A stretch of 64,000 bases of DNA, from contig NZ_JACSOH010000002.1 of NCBI RefSeq assembly GCF_014349235.1, positions 186,001 to 250,000 on the forward strand, given 5' to 3'. Shown one piece after another: positions 29,212 to 37,329 of the stretch. This DNA is from Cytophaga sp. FL35 (GTDB lineage Bacteria; Bacteroidota; Bacteroidia; Flavobacteriales; Flavobacteriaceae). Position numbers and translations under genes: made by a program. The notes below the pieces were generated by a model. It had not been told where the DNA came from, made no database searches, and saw nothing but the letters and a program-made list of their open reading frames with translations. The first letter of the stretch is position 1. Each line of letters opens with the position of its first letter.

Positions 29212-31206
29212 ATGAAAAATTCAATAATAACATCAATTCTAGCGGTCTTTGTTCTGTTGGCCTCAACAGCGTGTGAAGACAATCTAGAAGAACTATATCA
29301 AGACCCAGATGGTTTTTCTAAAGGACAGGCAGATGAAGCCGGAGTTAGTATAATTGCTGGATATTTTACTTCCCAACTTACTCGAGGATTTTTTCTCAGG
29401 GGTGAATATGGCGCTCATTATCACCAATTAAGGAGTGGCTCTAGGGTTATGGGAACAGGTGTTCAATTATATTACACCACCAATGTTCAAGGCGTACCAT
29501 ACGCGCTTGCAAATGTTGAAAACGACTGGGGTTCCAATGGTTTTAACAGGACTGTTTTTGACAAATTGAACAGTGATTGGATCAAACAAGTTCTTTGGGC
29601 ACAAAAAGAGTACAATAAGATTGCAGAAGAGGACCGATCGAAAATGGATGTTCTTTTTATGAGATTATTGCATGTGTTGAAGGCCTATGCCTACCAACGC
29701 GCCATTGATGGTTACGATGAAGTTCCCTATTTTGAAACAGGTTCTGCCGGAGCTTTGGACGGTGAAAAAGCTCAATATTTAGGTCAAGAGGAAATTTATC
29801 CAATTATCATAGAGGAGCTTAAAGGAATTGAAGACTACTTAGCAACCGTAGATTTAGATGCTAGTGAGTTGGCCATATTCCAATCGCAAGATGTGATCTT
29901 CAATGGAAGTCTGCTTCAATGGAGAAAGTATATTAATTCCCTAAGATTAAGGTGGGCCATGACGGTAAGCGAAAGATTACCTGACCTTACCTCAACCGTT
30001 TTATCCGAGTTGGAAGCCAAACCTATTTTCGAAAACTACGATGATGTAGCGGGACTTGCGGATATTGCTATAGTAGAACCCAACAGACTTCAAGTGGAAT
30101 TGGGTATTACCCGGGCCTTTAGGGAAAGAGGTGATGAAAGCCGCGCACCAAAACGTTATCTACAGGACGTTATGCATGTAGAGCCTACAGAAAAAAGCGT
30201 GGTCATCAATGGTGAAACCCTTTATTATTTTGATGGGGACAATTCAGAAGAAGGCCTAGCTAACGGTACGGTTGACCCAAGGGTAGCTTATTTATTCTCA
30301 AAAGATATTTTAGGAAGGTATATTGGTTCAGAGACCGGATGGGATAATGGAACCGACCCCAATAGTTTTCTGAACAAGACTTTACGTGCTTATTATATCA
30401 ACCACCCCATTATGACAGATATATCCGTTACGGAAATATCTTTTGGAACCGAAGGAGGAGATGAACAAGTTATTTCTTTAAATGATGAAGCAGCTGCAGA
30501 CCTTAGCAAAAGGGAAGCCTTTTTATTGAAAGCTTTTAGAGAGCAAGTTGGTTTTTATAGGGACACCAATTACACTATTGGTACTGATAATAATTTGGTT
30601 GCGGAGTTTAATACGCGCCCACAATACAATTTCGATTTAAGGTACCCAACCCTACACGCAGTTGAAACACAACTTTCTTTGGCCGAAGCAGCGGTAAGAG
30701 GTTTTGGTTCTGGTTCTGCCAGTTCATATTATCAAAAAGCAATTGAGCTTTCATGTAACTATTGGTATTTAATAAATGTAGACAATAGATACTCGAAGCA
30801 AACGACACCTTCGTTCCCAAGCACTATGGATGAGACCAGAATTGCTAGAGATCGAGCAAGCGAGGAATATGATGCCGCCGCCTACGCCGCATTTGAGGCG
30901 CAGCGATTTGAAGGGTTGACGGACCAAGAAAAAGTTCATGCTATTTTCAACCAACTACAACTGCATTATAATATGTTCAACTTTGAAGTTCCTTGGACTT
31001 CTGCAAGGCGTTTGATCAACTATCTAGGAGGAGAAAACCCAGGTTCTCCGTACGAGATTTTTACTTGGAAAGAGCGTTTTCTATACAATCCTGGAATCCA
31101 AGCTACCGATCCAGAAGCTTGGGCTATAATTAGTCAGCATGACGATCCAGGCTTACCTATGTGGTTTACCGGTCGTACCGCTAAATGGAGAAACACTTTG
31201 GAATAA
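29212..31206 (+). CDS. SusD/RagB-like glycan-binding lipoprotein (PUL2)
   Basis: 664 residues with lipobox Cys21 (VLLASTAC). Longer than the PUL1 SusD and of the divergent SusD-like subtype, recognisable by GSNGFNR-type and LHVLKAYAYQRAIDGYDEVPYFE segments and a TPR-like helix (RYPTLHAVETQLSLAEAAVRGFG). It pairs with the preceding SusC as outer-membrane lid. A small lipoprotein gene follows after 25 bp. Confidence 0.9.
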   Translation: MKNSIITSILAVFVLLASTACEDNLEELYQDPDGFSKGQADEAGVSIIAGYFTSQLTRGFFLRGEYGAHYHQLRSGSRVMGTGVQLYYTTNVQGVPYALANVENDWGSNGFNRTVFDKLNSDWIKQVLWAQKEYNKIAEEDRSKMDVLFMRLLHVLKAYAYQRAIDGYDEVPYFETGSAGALDGEKAQYLGQEEIYPIIIEELKGIEDYLATVDLDASELAIFQSQDVIFNGSLLQWRKYINSLRLRWAMTVSERLPDLTSTVLSELEAKPIFENYDDVAGLADIAIVEPNRLQVELGITRAFRERGDESRAPKRYLQDVMHVEPTEKSVVINGETLYYFDGDNSEEGLANGTVDPRVAYLFSKDILGRYIGSETGWDNGTDPNSFLNKTLRAYYINHPIMTDISVTEISFGTEGGDEQVISLNDEAAADLSKREAFLLKAFREQVGFYRDTNYTIGTDNNLVAEFNTRPQYNFDLRYPTLHAVETQLSLAEAAVRGFGSGSASSYYQKAIELSCNYWYLINVDNRYSKQTTPSFPSTMDETRIARDRASEEYDAAAYAAFEAQRFEGLTDQEKVHAIFNQLQLHYNMFNFEVPWTSARRLINYLGGENPGSPYEIFTWKERFLYNPGIQATDPEAWAIISQHDDPGLPMWFTGRTAKWRNTLE

Positions 31207-31231
31207 AACATCAAAATTATAACAAGAAAAC

Positions 31232-31573
31232 ATGAAAAAGATTCTATTTTTTGTAATGGCCTTAGTTCTTACTGCATCCTGTAGTAAAGATGATGAAGCG
31301 TCCATTATTGGAACCGCAAGTGCAAACGACGGAGAGGTAGTTTCCGGCATTACTGTAAAATTATATACAGAAGATACCAACCTACTTATGGACACCAGCA
31401 CAGATAGTGAAGGCAAATTTGCCTTTACTGATCTAGATGTGGGCAACTACTATATTGGTGCAACTACTGTCATAAATGATACGGTTTGGGATACGGGAAA
31501 TACCCCACAGATTATTTATGTAGGTGGAGAAATCCAAAAAGAAGTGTCACTTACGCTTACACAAAAGCAATAA
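31232..31573 (+). CDS. Small lipoprotein with carboxypeptidase-like/CNA-B-like beta-sandwich
   Basis: 113 residues: lipobox Cys17 (ALVLTASC) and one beta-sandwich domain (about 25-110) with the pattern GEVVSGITVKLYTED, DSEGKFAFTDLDVGNYYIGA typical of carboxypeptidase regulatory-like repeats. It is the third gene of the PUL2 outer-membrane operon and is followed by a terminator, so it is co-expressed with SusCD. A structural or accessory role in the SusCD complex is possible; no catalytic residues are seen. Confidence 0.75.
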   Translation: MKKILFFVMALVLTASCSKDDEASIIGTASANDGEVVSGITVKLYTEDTNLLMDTSTDSEGKFAFTDLDVGNYYIGATTVINDTVWDTGNTPQIIYVGGEIQKEVSLTLTQKQ

Positions 31574-31582
31574 CCACCAAAC

Positions 31583-31624
31583 GAGCCAAGATTAATCCCC
31601 CAAAATCTAAATCTTGGCTCTTTT
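31583..31624 (+). terminator. Rho-independent terminator of the PUL2 susCD operon
   Basis: Perfect 11-bp stem GAGCCAAGATT (31583-31593) with AATCTTGGCTC (31610-31620), a 16-nt loop, and TTTT directly after. It starts 10 bp after the small lipoprotein stop codon. Confidence 0.8.
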
Positions 31625-31750
31625 AACCCATTAACAGGACTTCTTTTAAGGGAATTTACCTAACCGCTCCCTAACCAAAAAGACCTGTCATTAGTACCGT
31701 TTTGTGAAATTATTTTTTTATGTTAGTTTCATGATTAGTTGAGTTCAGCA

Positions 31751-31774
31751 ATGGCCGGCCCTAAAGCCGGCCAT
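31751..31774. terminator. GC-rich hairpin upstream of the ThuA/dehydrogenase gene
   Basis: Perfect 9-bp stem ATGGCCGGC / GCCGGCCAT with a 6-nt loop (CCTAAA), followed by ATCTGTTTT. It ends 39 bp before the ATG at 31814. It may be a second terminator insulating that gene from PUL2, or a 5' leader hairpin of its mRNA. The T-rich tail is imperfect. Confidence 0.45.
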
Positions 31775-31813
31775 ATCTGTTTTAATACAAACCATTTATA
31801 CCAGATTATTTAG

Positions 31814-34800
31814 ATGAAACCCCTCCATCACCCCCTAAAAATTGTACGCCGTTCTTTTTTTTCGCGTACCTTAATTTACCTTCTTTTCGTCTGCTGTTTA
31901 TTTAATGCTTCATGCACGGAACAAGAAAAAAAACTCTTGGTATTTAGTAAAACTGCCGGTTTTAGACATGGAAGTATAGAAAGTGGTGTAACAGCACTGA
32001 AAAAATTGGGCAAAGAGAACGGTTTTAAGGTAATAGCTACAGAGGACTCCAATTTAATTGTTGAAGATTCCCTAAAAACCTATTCCGCCGTAGTTTTTTT
32101 AAATACCACAAGAGATATACTTAATGATGTTCAACAGGCAGATTTTGAAAGATACATACAATCGGGTGGTGGCTTTGTAGGAATCCATGCGGCAACGGAT
32201 ACGGAATATGATTGGCCTTGGTACAATAAACTGGTAGGAGCCGTGTTTGAAGGACATCCAAAAATTCAAGAAGCAAAACTTTTAATTAAAGACAAAAACC
32301 ATCCATCAACCAAAATCTTTAAAGATTCCGTTTGGACTAAAAGTGATGAGTGGTACAATTTCAAAAACATCAATCCGGACATCAATGTGGTCCTAAGTAT
32401 TGATGAAAACAGTTATGAAGGGGGTACTAATGGAGACAATCACCCTATATCTTGGTATCATGCATACGATGGAGGTCGTTCCTTTTACACGGAATTAGGA
32501 CATACGGACCAAACTTTTGAAAATCCCATTTTTCTATCCCACCTTTTAGGGGGAATTAATTATGCCGTTGGCAACAATTCAAGGGATTATACAAAAACCA
32601 AGACTCAAAGGGTTCCTCCAGAGGACAGATTTGCCAAAAAAATACTCGATTTTAACCTGAACGAACCTATGGAACTAGATGAACTTCCAGGTCAGGGAAT
32701 TATTTTTGTAGAACGTAGGGGTGCTGTTAAACTTTTTGATTTTGCATCGGAGAGTACCAAAATTATGGCACAACTGGATGTTTGGTACGGTAACGAAGAT
32801 GGATTGTTAGGAGTGGCCGTTGACCCCGGTTATCTCAAAAATCACTGGGTGTACTTCTTTTACACACAGCCAAGCGAAGAATCTGTTCAAAGGGTCTCGA
32901 GATTTACCATTAGAGACAATAAAGTGGATATCTCATCAGAAAAAATCCTACTTGAAATTCCAACGGACCGTCAATGCTGCCATAGTGGGGGAGCATTGGA
33001 ATTTGGTCCCAATGGAAATCTTTTCATAACCGTTGGCGATAACACCAATCCGTTTGAATCATCGGGTTTTGCTCCTATAGACGAAAGGGAAGGTAGGCGT
33101 GCTTGGGACGCTCAAAAATCCGCGGCCAACACCAATGACCTACGAGGTAAGATACTAAGAATAAAGCCAGAAGATAACGGCACCTATTCCATTCCCGAAG
33201 GCAACCTATTCCCAAAGGGCACGCCTAAAACCAGGCCTGAAATTTATGTGATGGGGAATAGAAACCCCTTTCGTCACTCTATAGACAGTAAAACCGGATA
33301 TTTATATTGGGGAGATATTGGCCCCGATGCCGGAAAGGCAGATCCGGATAGAGGACCCAGCGGAATGGGCGAATATGATCAGGCCAGGGAAGCGGGATTT
33401 TGGGGCTGGCCCTACACAAGGGGGTATAACGAACCTTACAATGACTATAACTTTGAAACGAAAACCTCTGGACCAAAGTTTGACCCCAATAATCTAATTA
33501 ATGATTCACGCCATAATACTGGACTTCAAAAATTACCGCCCGCCCAAAAATCGATGATACCCATGACGTATTATAGATCTGAAGAATTTCCTTGGATGGG
33601 AGCCGGAGGAATCAACCCTATGGCAGGCCCAGTTTTTCATGCCAGTGATTATCCAGAGGCAACCGATCCTTTCCCCAATTACTTTGAAGATAAACTGTTC
33701 CTTTACGAATGGATGCGTGATTGGATTTACGTAATTACCTTGGATGAGAACCAAAATTATGTAAAAGCAGATGCCTTTATGCCCCATACAGAATTCTCCC
33801 ATCCCATGGATATGGTTTTTGGTTCCGACGGAAAATTATATGTGTTGGAATATGGCCAAAAATGGAATTCCCAAAATTTGGATGCCCGTTTAAGCAGTAT
33901 TACTTATTTAGCCGGAAACAGGGAGCCCATTGCCCAAATCACCCAAGACAAAGTAGTTGGTGCCGCCCCGCTCACTATACAGTTTCAAGGGGAAAACTCA
34001 TTGGATTATGACAAGGATACCATTAGTTACGAATGGTTTTTTGAAGGAAGTGAAGTTCAGTCCACAGAGATGAATCCAAGTTTTACCTTTGAAAAAGACG
34101 GAATATACAATGTTCGTTTAAAGGTTACGGATACCGAAGGAAATACTTCCTCTGCACAATCAAAAATAATGGTAGGAAACGATGCCCCAGAATTAAAAAT
34201 CACCATTAAAGATAACGACTCTATTTACTGGTACGGAAAAAAGATTTCCTACCAGGTAAGTGTATCGGACAAGCAAGATGGTTCCACAGAAGACAACAGC
34301 ATCCCCAGTGAAAATGTAAAAGTGACTTTTGATTATATTCCCGAAGGCAAGGATATAGTGAAAGCCGCCATTGGCCACCAAAGAAATATTATACCAGAAG
34401 GAAAAAAGGCTATTGATGGTTCTGATTGTAAAGCCTGTCACGCTCCAATGGAAAAAGTCAATGGACCTAGCTATTTGGACATTGCCAAAAAATATGATCA
34501 AGCAGATACCGGCTACCTCGTTTCAAAAGTCATTAAAGGCGGTGGTGGTGTTTGGGGCGAAAATGCCATGTCTGCCCACCCTCAATTAAATGTGGAGGAG
34601 GTAACCCAAATGATCGAATATATCCTAAGCCTTCAACCTAAGGAAAATGAAAATGAGAAATCACTTCCTCTTAGTGGAACCTTAACTTTTGACAAACATA
34701 CTACCAGTGGTGGGGAAGGAACCTATATTCTCATGGCTTCCTACAGGGATAATGGAAACCCAAATCAGCCAGAATCCGAATTAACCGCCAACGATCAAGT

Positions 34801-35209
34801 GGTATTCAAAAGTCAAAAGATTCAAGCTGAGGACGCCAATGAAATAAGTGAGGGCATCAACACTTGGAGAACCAATTACTCCAAGGTAGTAGGTGGTATG
34901 GTCCACAACTCGTATTTGAGGTTTGATAATGTGAATTTGAAAGACTTAAAACAATTGAAATATGCTACTTTTTATAATTCCGATTATGATTTCAACGGCG
35001 TTCTGGAAATAAGGGAAAACGCTTTAGACGGAGCCATCTTAGGAAAACAAGACCTAATCTATATGGGGCCGGAGAAAACAGCCTATTATCAAATTCCATT
35101 GAAGAGTGAAGCAGAAAAAGCCACTATTTTCTTAGTCTACAAGAACCCAAATCATCCTAAAAGAAATATGGGCCACGCAGATTATATATCATTTGACTAC
35201 AAAAGATAA
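31814..35209 (+). CDS. ThuA / PQQ-dependent sugar dehydrogenase / PKD / cytochrome c / CBM6-like lipoprotein
   Basis: 1131 residues; a long signal peptide ends at lipobox Cys34 (CLFNASC). The domains in order: ThuA-like (about 40-260; FSKTAGFRHGSIESG, GGGFVGIHAATDTEY, YTELGHTDQTFENP), GSDH-type beta-propeller dehydrogenase (about 275-700; GLLGVAVDPGY, CCHSGGALEFGPNGNL, YVMGNRNPFRHS, GMGEYDQ), PKD (about 715-800), class I cytochrome c with heme motif CKACH near residue 873, and a C-terminal CBM6-like module (about 1000-1130). By family it oxidises sugars with PQQ in the periplasm or at the outer surface and passes electrons to the attached heme. It is flanked by terminator-like hairpins, so it is probably a single-gene unit; its tie to PUL2 is only positional. 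Confidence 0.85.
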   Translation: MKPLHHPLKIVRRSFFSRTLIYLLFVCCLFNASCTEQEKKLLVFSKTAGFRHGSIESGVTALKKLGKENGFKVIATEDSNLIVEDSLKTYSAVVFLNTTRDILNDVQQADFERYIQSGGGFVGIHAATDTEYDWPWYNKLVGAVFEGHPKIQEAKLLIKDKNHPSTKIFKDSVWTKSDEWYNFKNINPDINVVLSIDENSYEGGTNGDNHPISWYHAYDGGRSFYTELGHTDQTFENPIFLSHLLGGINYAVGNNSRDYTKTKTQRVPPEDRFAKKILDFNLNEPMELDELPGQGIIFVERRGAVKLFDFASESTKIMAQLDVWYGNEDGLLGVAVDPGYLKNHWVYFFYTQPSEESVQRVSRFTIRDNKVDISSEKILLEIPTDRQCCHSGGALEFGPNGNLFITVGDNTNPFESSGFAPIDEREGRRAWDAQKSAANTNDLRGKILRIKPEDNGTYSIPEGNLFPKGTPKTRPEIYVMGNRNPFRHSIDSKTGYLYWGDIGPDAGKADPDRGPSGMGEYDQAREAGFWGWPYTRGYNEPYNDYNFETKTSGPKFDPNNLINDSRHNTGLQKLPPAQKSMIPMTYYRSEEFPWMGAGGINPMAGPVFHASDYPEATDPFPNYFEDKLFLYEWMRDWIYVITLDENQNYVKADAFMPHTEFSHPMDMVFGSDGKLYVLEYGQKWNSQNLDARLSSITYLAGNREPIAQITQDKVVGAAPLTIQFQGENSLDYDKDTISYEWFFEGSEVQSTEMNPSFTFEKDGIYNVRLKVTDTEGNTSSAQSKIMVGNDAPELKITIKDNDSIYWYGKKISYQVSVSDKQDGSTEDNSIPSENVKVTFDYIPEGKDIVKAAIGHQRNIIPEGKKAIDGSDCKACHAPMEKVNGPSYLDIAKKYDQADTGYLVSKVIKGGGGVWGENAMSAHPQLNVEEVTQMIEYILSLQPKENENEKSLPLSGTLTFDKHTTSGGEGTYILMASYRDNGNPNQPESELTANDQVVFKSQKIQAEDANEISEGINTWRTNYSKVVGGMVHNSYLRFDNVNLKDLKQLKYATFYNSDYDFNGVLEIRENALDGAILGKQDLIYMGPEKTAYYQIPLKSEAEKATIFLVYKNPNHPKRNMGHADYISFDYKR

Positions 35210-35221
35210 TTGCAAAAAAAT

Positions 35222-35249
35222 AGCCGGTTGGCCATTGGGTTAGCCGGCT
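35222..35249. terminator. Hairpin between convergent genes
   Basis: AGCCGG (35222-35227) pairs with CCGGCT (35244-35249) around a 16-nt loop. It lies right after the plus-strand stop at 35209, between an A-run and a downstream CAAAAAT. It overlaps the last codons of the minus-strand methyltransferase. Weak but sensibly placed. Confidence 0.35.
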
Positions 35250-35896
35250 TCAAAAATTATGGATACCGGTTGATTGTTATCATTGATTACTTCTTTGAAA
35301 CTCCTTAGTTCCAAACCACTTTTAGAAATTAGCTGAAACCAATCCTCAAATGTACGTGCATACCAAGAATGGCCATCTGTAAAATTACCGGGTAGTCCTT
35401 TCCAGGAATCCGTTATAAATTGGCTTTTATATTCATAGCCGTTTTGAAGTAGAAAAAAAGGATGCAAGGTCTGAACCACAATACTTCCATCTGCCAAAAG
35501 GTTTGTTTTTACGGCTTTAAACAATTGGCGTAAGTTATCCCTCTGATAAATACTGAAATTAAATACCGCCAAATCAAATGGCGCTTCGGGAATTATTTGG
35601 CCTTCAATTACATCTTCATAAGACATATGATAATAAGATTCTAGTCCTTTCAAACGGGCATTGGTCAATAATGCTTCGGTAGCATCAAGACCCACAACTT
35701 TTTTTCCTGACTTAGAAAGCTCTCTTGTAAGCCATCCTTCTCCACACCCCATATCCAATACTCTATTACCTATCATATTGGAAATGAAAGAAACAATGGA
35801 GGCATTGGTAAATTTACGGGAACCTATGGAATTGGAATCCAATACCTTTATCCACTCCCCCGCGTTTTTTCTCCATGACGATTTGATTTTATCCAT
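35240..35896 (-). CDS. Class I SAM-dependent methyltransferase
   Basis: 218 residues, cytosolic. The SAM-binding motif I is clear (VLDMGCGEGWLTRELSKSG, about 51-69), with the acidic motif II VVGLDATEALL and FDLAVFNFSIYQ as motif IV. The C-terminal part (WYARTFEDWFQLISKSGLELRSFKEV) is typical of UbiE/Trm-like small-molecule methyltransferases. Target unknown. It stands alone between the dehydrogenase and PUL3 with no operon partner. Confidence 0.85.
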   Translation of the reverse strand: MDKIKSSWRKNAGEWIKVLDSNSIGSRKFTNASIVSFISNMIGNRVLDMGCGEGWLTRELSKSGKKVVGLDATEALLTNARLKGLESYYHMSYEDVIEGQIIPEAPFDLAVFNFSIYQRDNLRQLFKAVKTNLLADGSIVVQTLHPFFLLQNGYEYKSQFITDSWKGLPGNFTDGHSWYARTFEDWFQLISKSGLELRSFKEVINDNNQPVSIIFEAG

Positions 35897-35982
35897 ACCA
35901 AAGCAATTTAATTTAAAATTACAAAAGGCCTAACATTGATTAAATGTAGGCCCTCTGCTCTTAAAATGAACTCAACAAACAA

Positions 35983-37317
35983 TTATAAACTCGGGTTATC
36001 CGGTGTATTGGGGTTACTATTTCTTTCCGTTTCAGGATATGGGTAGTAATTTCTGTTCCTTTCCTCATCATACTGCATGGCCGTGCCGCTAGGTTCAGGC
36101 CTGTTAAACCTTCTACTATCCTCAAGACTCAATCCCGTAAGAAAAAGTTCTGCCCGCCTGTTTTTGTAAATAGCCTCCAAAAGCGCATCGGAAGTCATGT
36201 CTCCACTGTAAGGGGCGACATTGGCATTAATATCCAAAGGGTCATCCGTATCTGTTAACACAGCATTTAAAGCGGTTTCGGCAGTTGCCAAGTCAGGACT
36301 ACTTTTGCGAATACTTGCTTCTGCAATAATCAGATTCATTTCATCAGGAATATATAATGGAATGGGAGCCACATTTACATTAAAAAAACCTGCTAAATCT
36401 TCAATGGGCAATCCATTTTGATTGGTTTCATCTAAGGCAACGAGATAAAAAGCCAAGCGACCGTCCGTTTCCTCAAAAACAAATTCTGAAGGCAACCCGA
36501 AGTTATCCCTAGGCTTAAAGTTGGGGGAATCATTTAAAAACACCCTACTCCAAATTGGATTCAGGTTTTGTAAATCATAAACAAAGTTGGAAACCTCTGT
36601 TTGACTCACGGACTGTGCACTGGCAATGGCCTCCTCATAATTACCGGTAAAAAGGTTATATCTTGCCGTAAATGCTTCAATGCTATTGCTCAAATCAATA
36701 TTACCAAGGGTAACTGCCTCCGTAAACTCAGAGGAAACCGCAGTGCTTGAAATAGCACTTTTGGCCTCGGCAAGCAAACCTATCGCAATATTGTAAGCTT
36801 CCAACCTTGGAACAAATGTAGCGCTGTTTTCTGGGTTGGTTTGAACTACAACCTGCTCATAGTGCTGCGCCAAAGCACCAATTGCCATAGCTTTAAATAA
36901 TTTTGCATGAGCCAAAAGCCCACTTTTAGTGCCAGCGGCCAACTCAATGTTTTCCGCATTGGTTTCAATGTCTTCAGCTATCTTAATGACTCTAAGCATG
37001 GTAGACCAAAGTCCTTGAACATTGGAATTGAAATCAGGGAGCGGGGTTCCCCCATCTTCCAGCTCGATCATATTTTGAAATGTTGTAGTTATACCACCTT
37101 CCCTTGTTGTCACGGCTGGTGTTTCCACCAGATATCTTACACCAGTAGTAGAGTACAATTGTTGCAACCCAACCGCAGCAGCCAAAATTCCCTCTCGAGA
37201 TGCATAGGCCTGTTCCGTGGTGGCTGAATTAGGGTTATCAAAATCAGTTTCACAAGAGGCAAGTGTCAAAACAGTTATCAACAAAAGCCCTTTTAGTTTT
37301 ATTTGTATAAATTTCAT
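35983..37317 (-). CDS. SusD/RagB-family lipoprotein (PUL3)
   Basis: 444 residues with lipobox Cys22 (VLTLASC). Short for the family but complete: N-terminal NPNSATTEQAYASREGILAA, TPR helices in the middle, and the C-terminal LLEAIYKNRRAELFLTGLSLEDSRRF signature followed by a NYYPYPETERNSNPNTP tail typical of SusD. It follows the PUL3 susC by 12 bp and no enzyme gene follows. Confidence 0.92.
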   Translation of the reverse strand: MKFIQIKLKGLLLITVLTLASCETDFDNPNSATTEQAYASREGILAAAVGLQQLYSTTGVRYLVETPAVTTREGGITTTFQNMIELEDGGTPLPDFNSNVQGLWSTMLRVIKIAEDIETNAENIELAAGTKSGLLAHAKLFKAMAIGALAQHYEQVVVQTNPENSATFVPRLEAYNIAIGLLAEAKSAISSTAVSSEFTEAVTLGNIDLSNSIEAFTARYNLFTGNYEEAIASAQSVSQTEVSNFVYDLQNLNPIWSRVFLNDSPNFKPRDNFGLPSEFVFEETDGRLAFYLVALDETNQNGLPIEDLAGFFNVNVAPIPLYIPDEMNLIIAEASIRKSSPDLATAETALNAVLTDTDDPLDINANVAPYSGDMTSDALLEAIYKNRRAELFLTGLSLEDSRRFNRPEPSGTAMQYDEERNRNYYPYPETERNSNPNTPDNPSL

Positions 37318-37329
37318 CTTAATTCTTTT

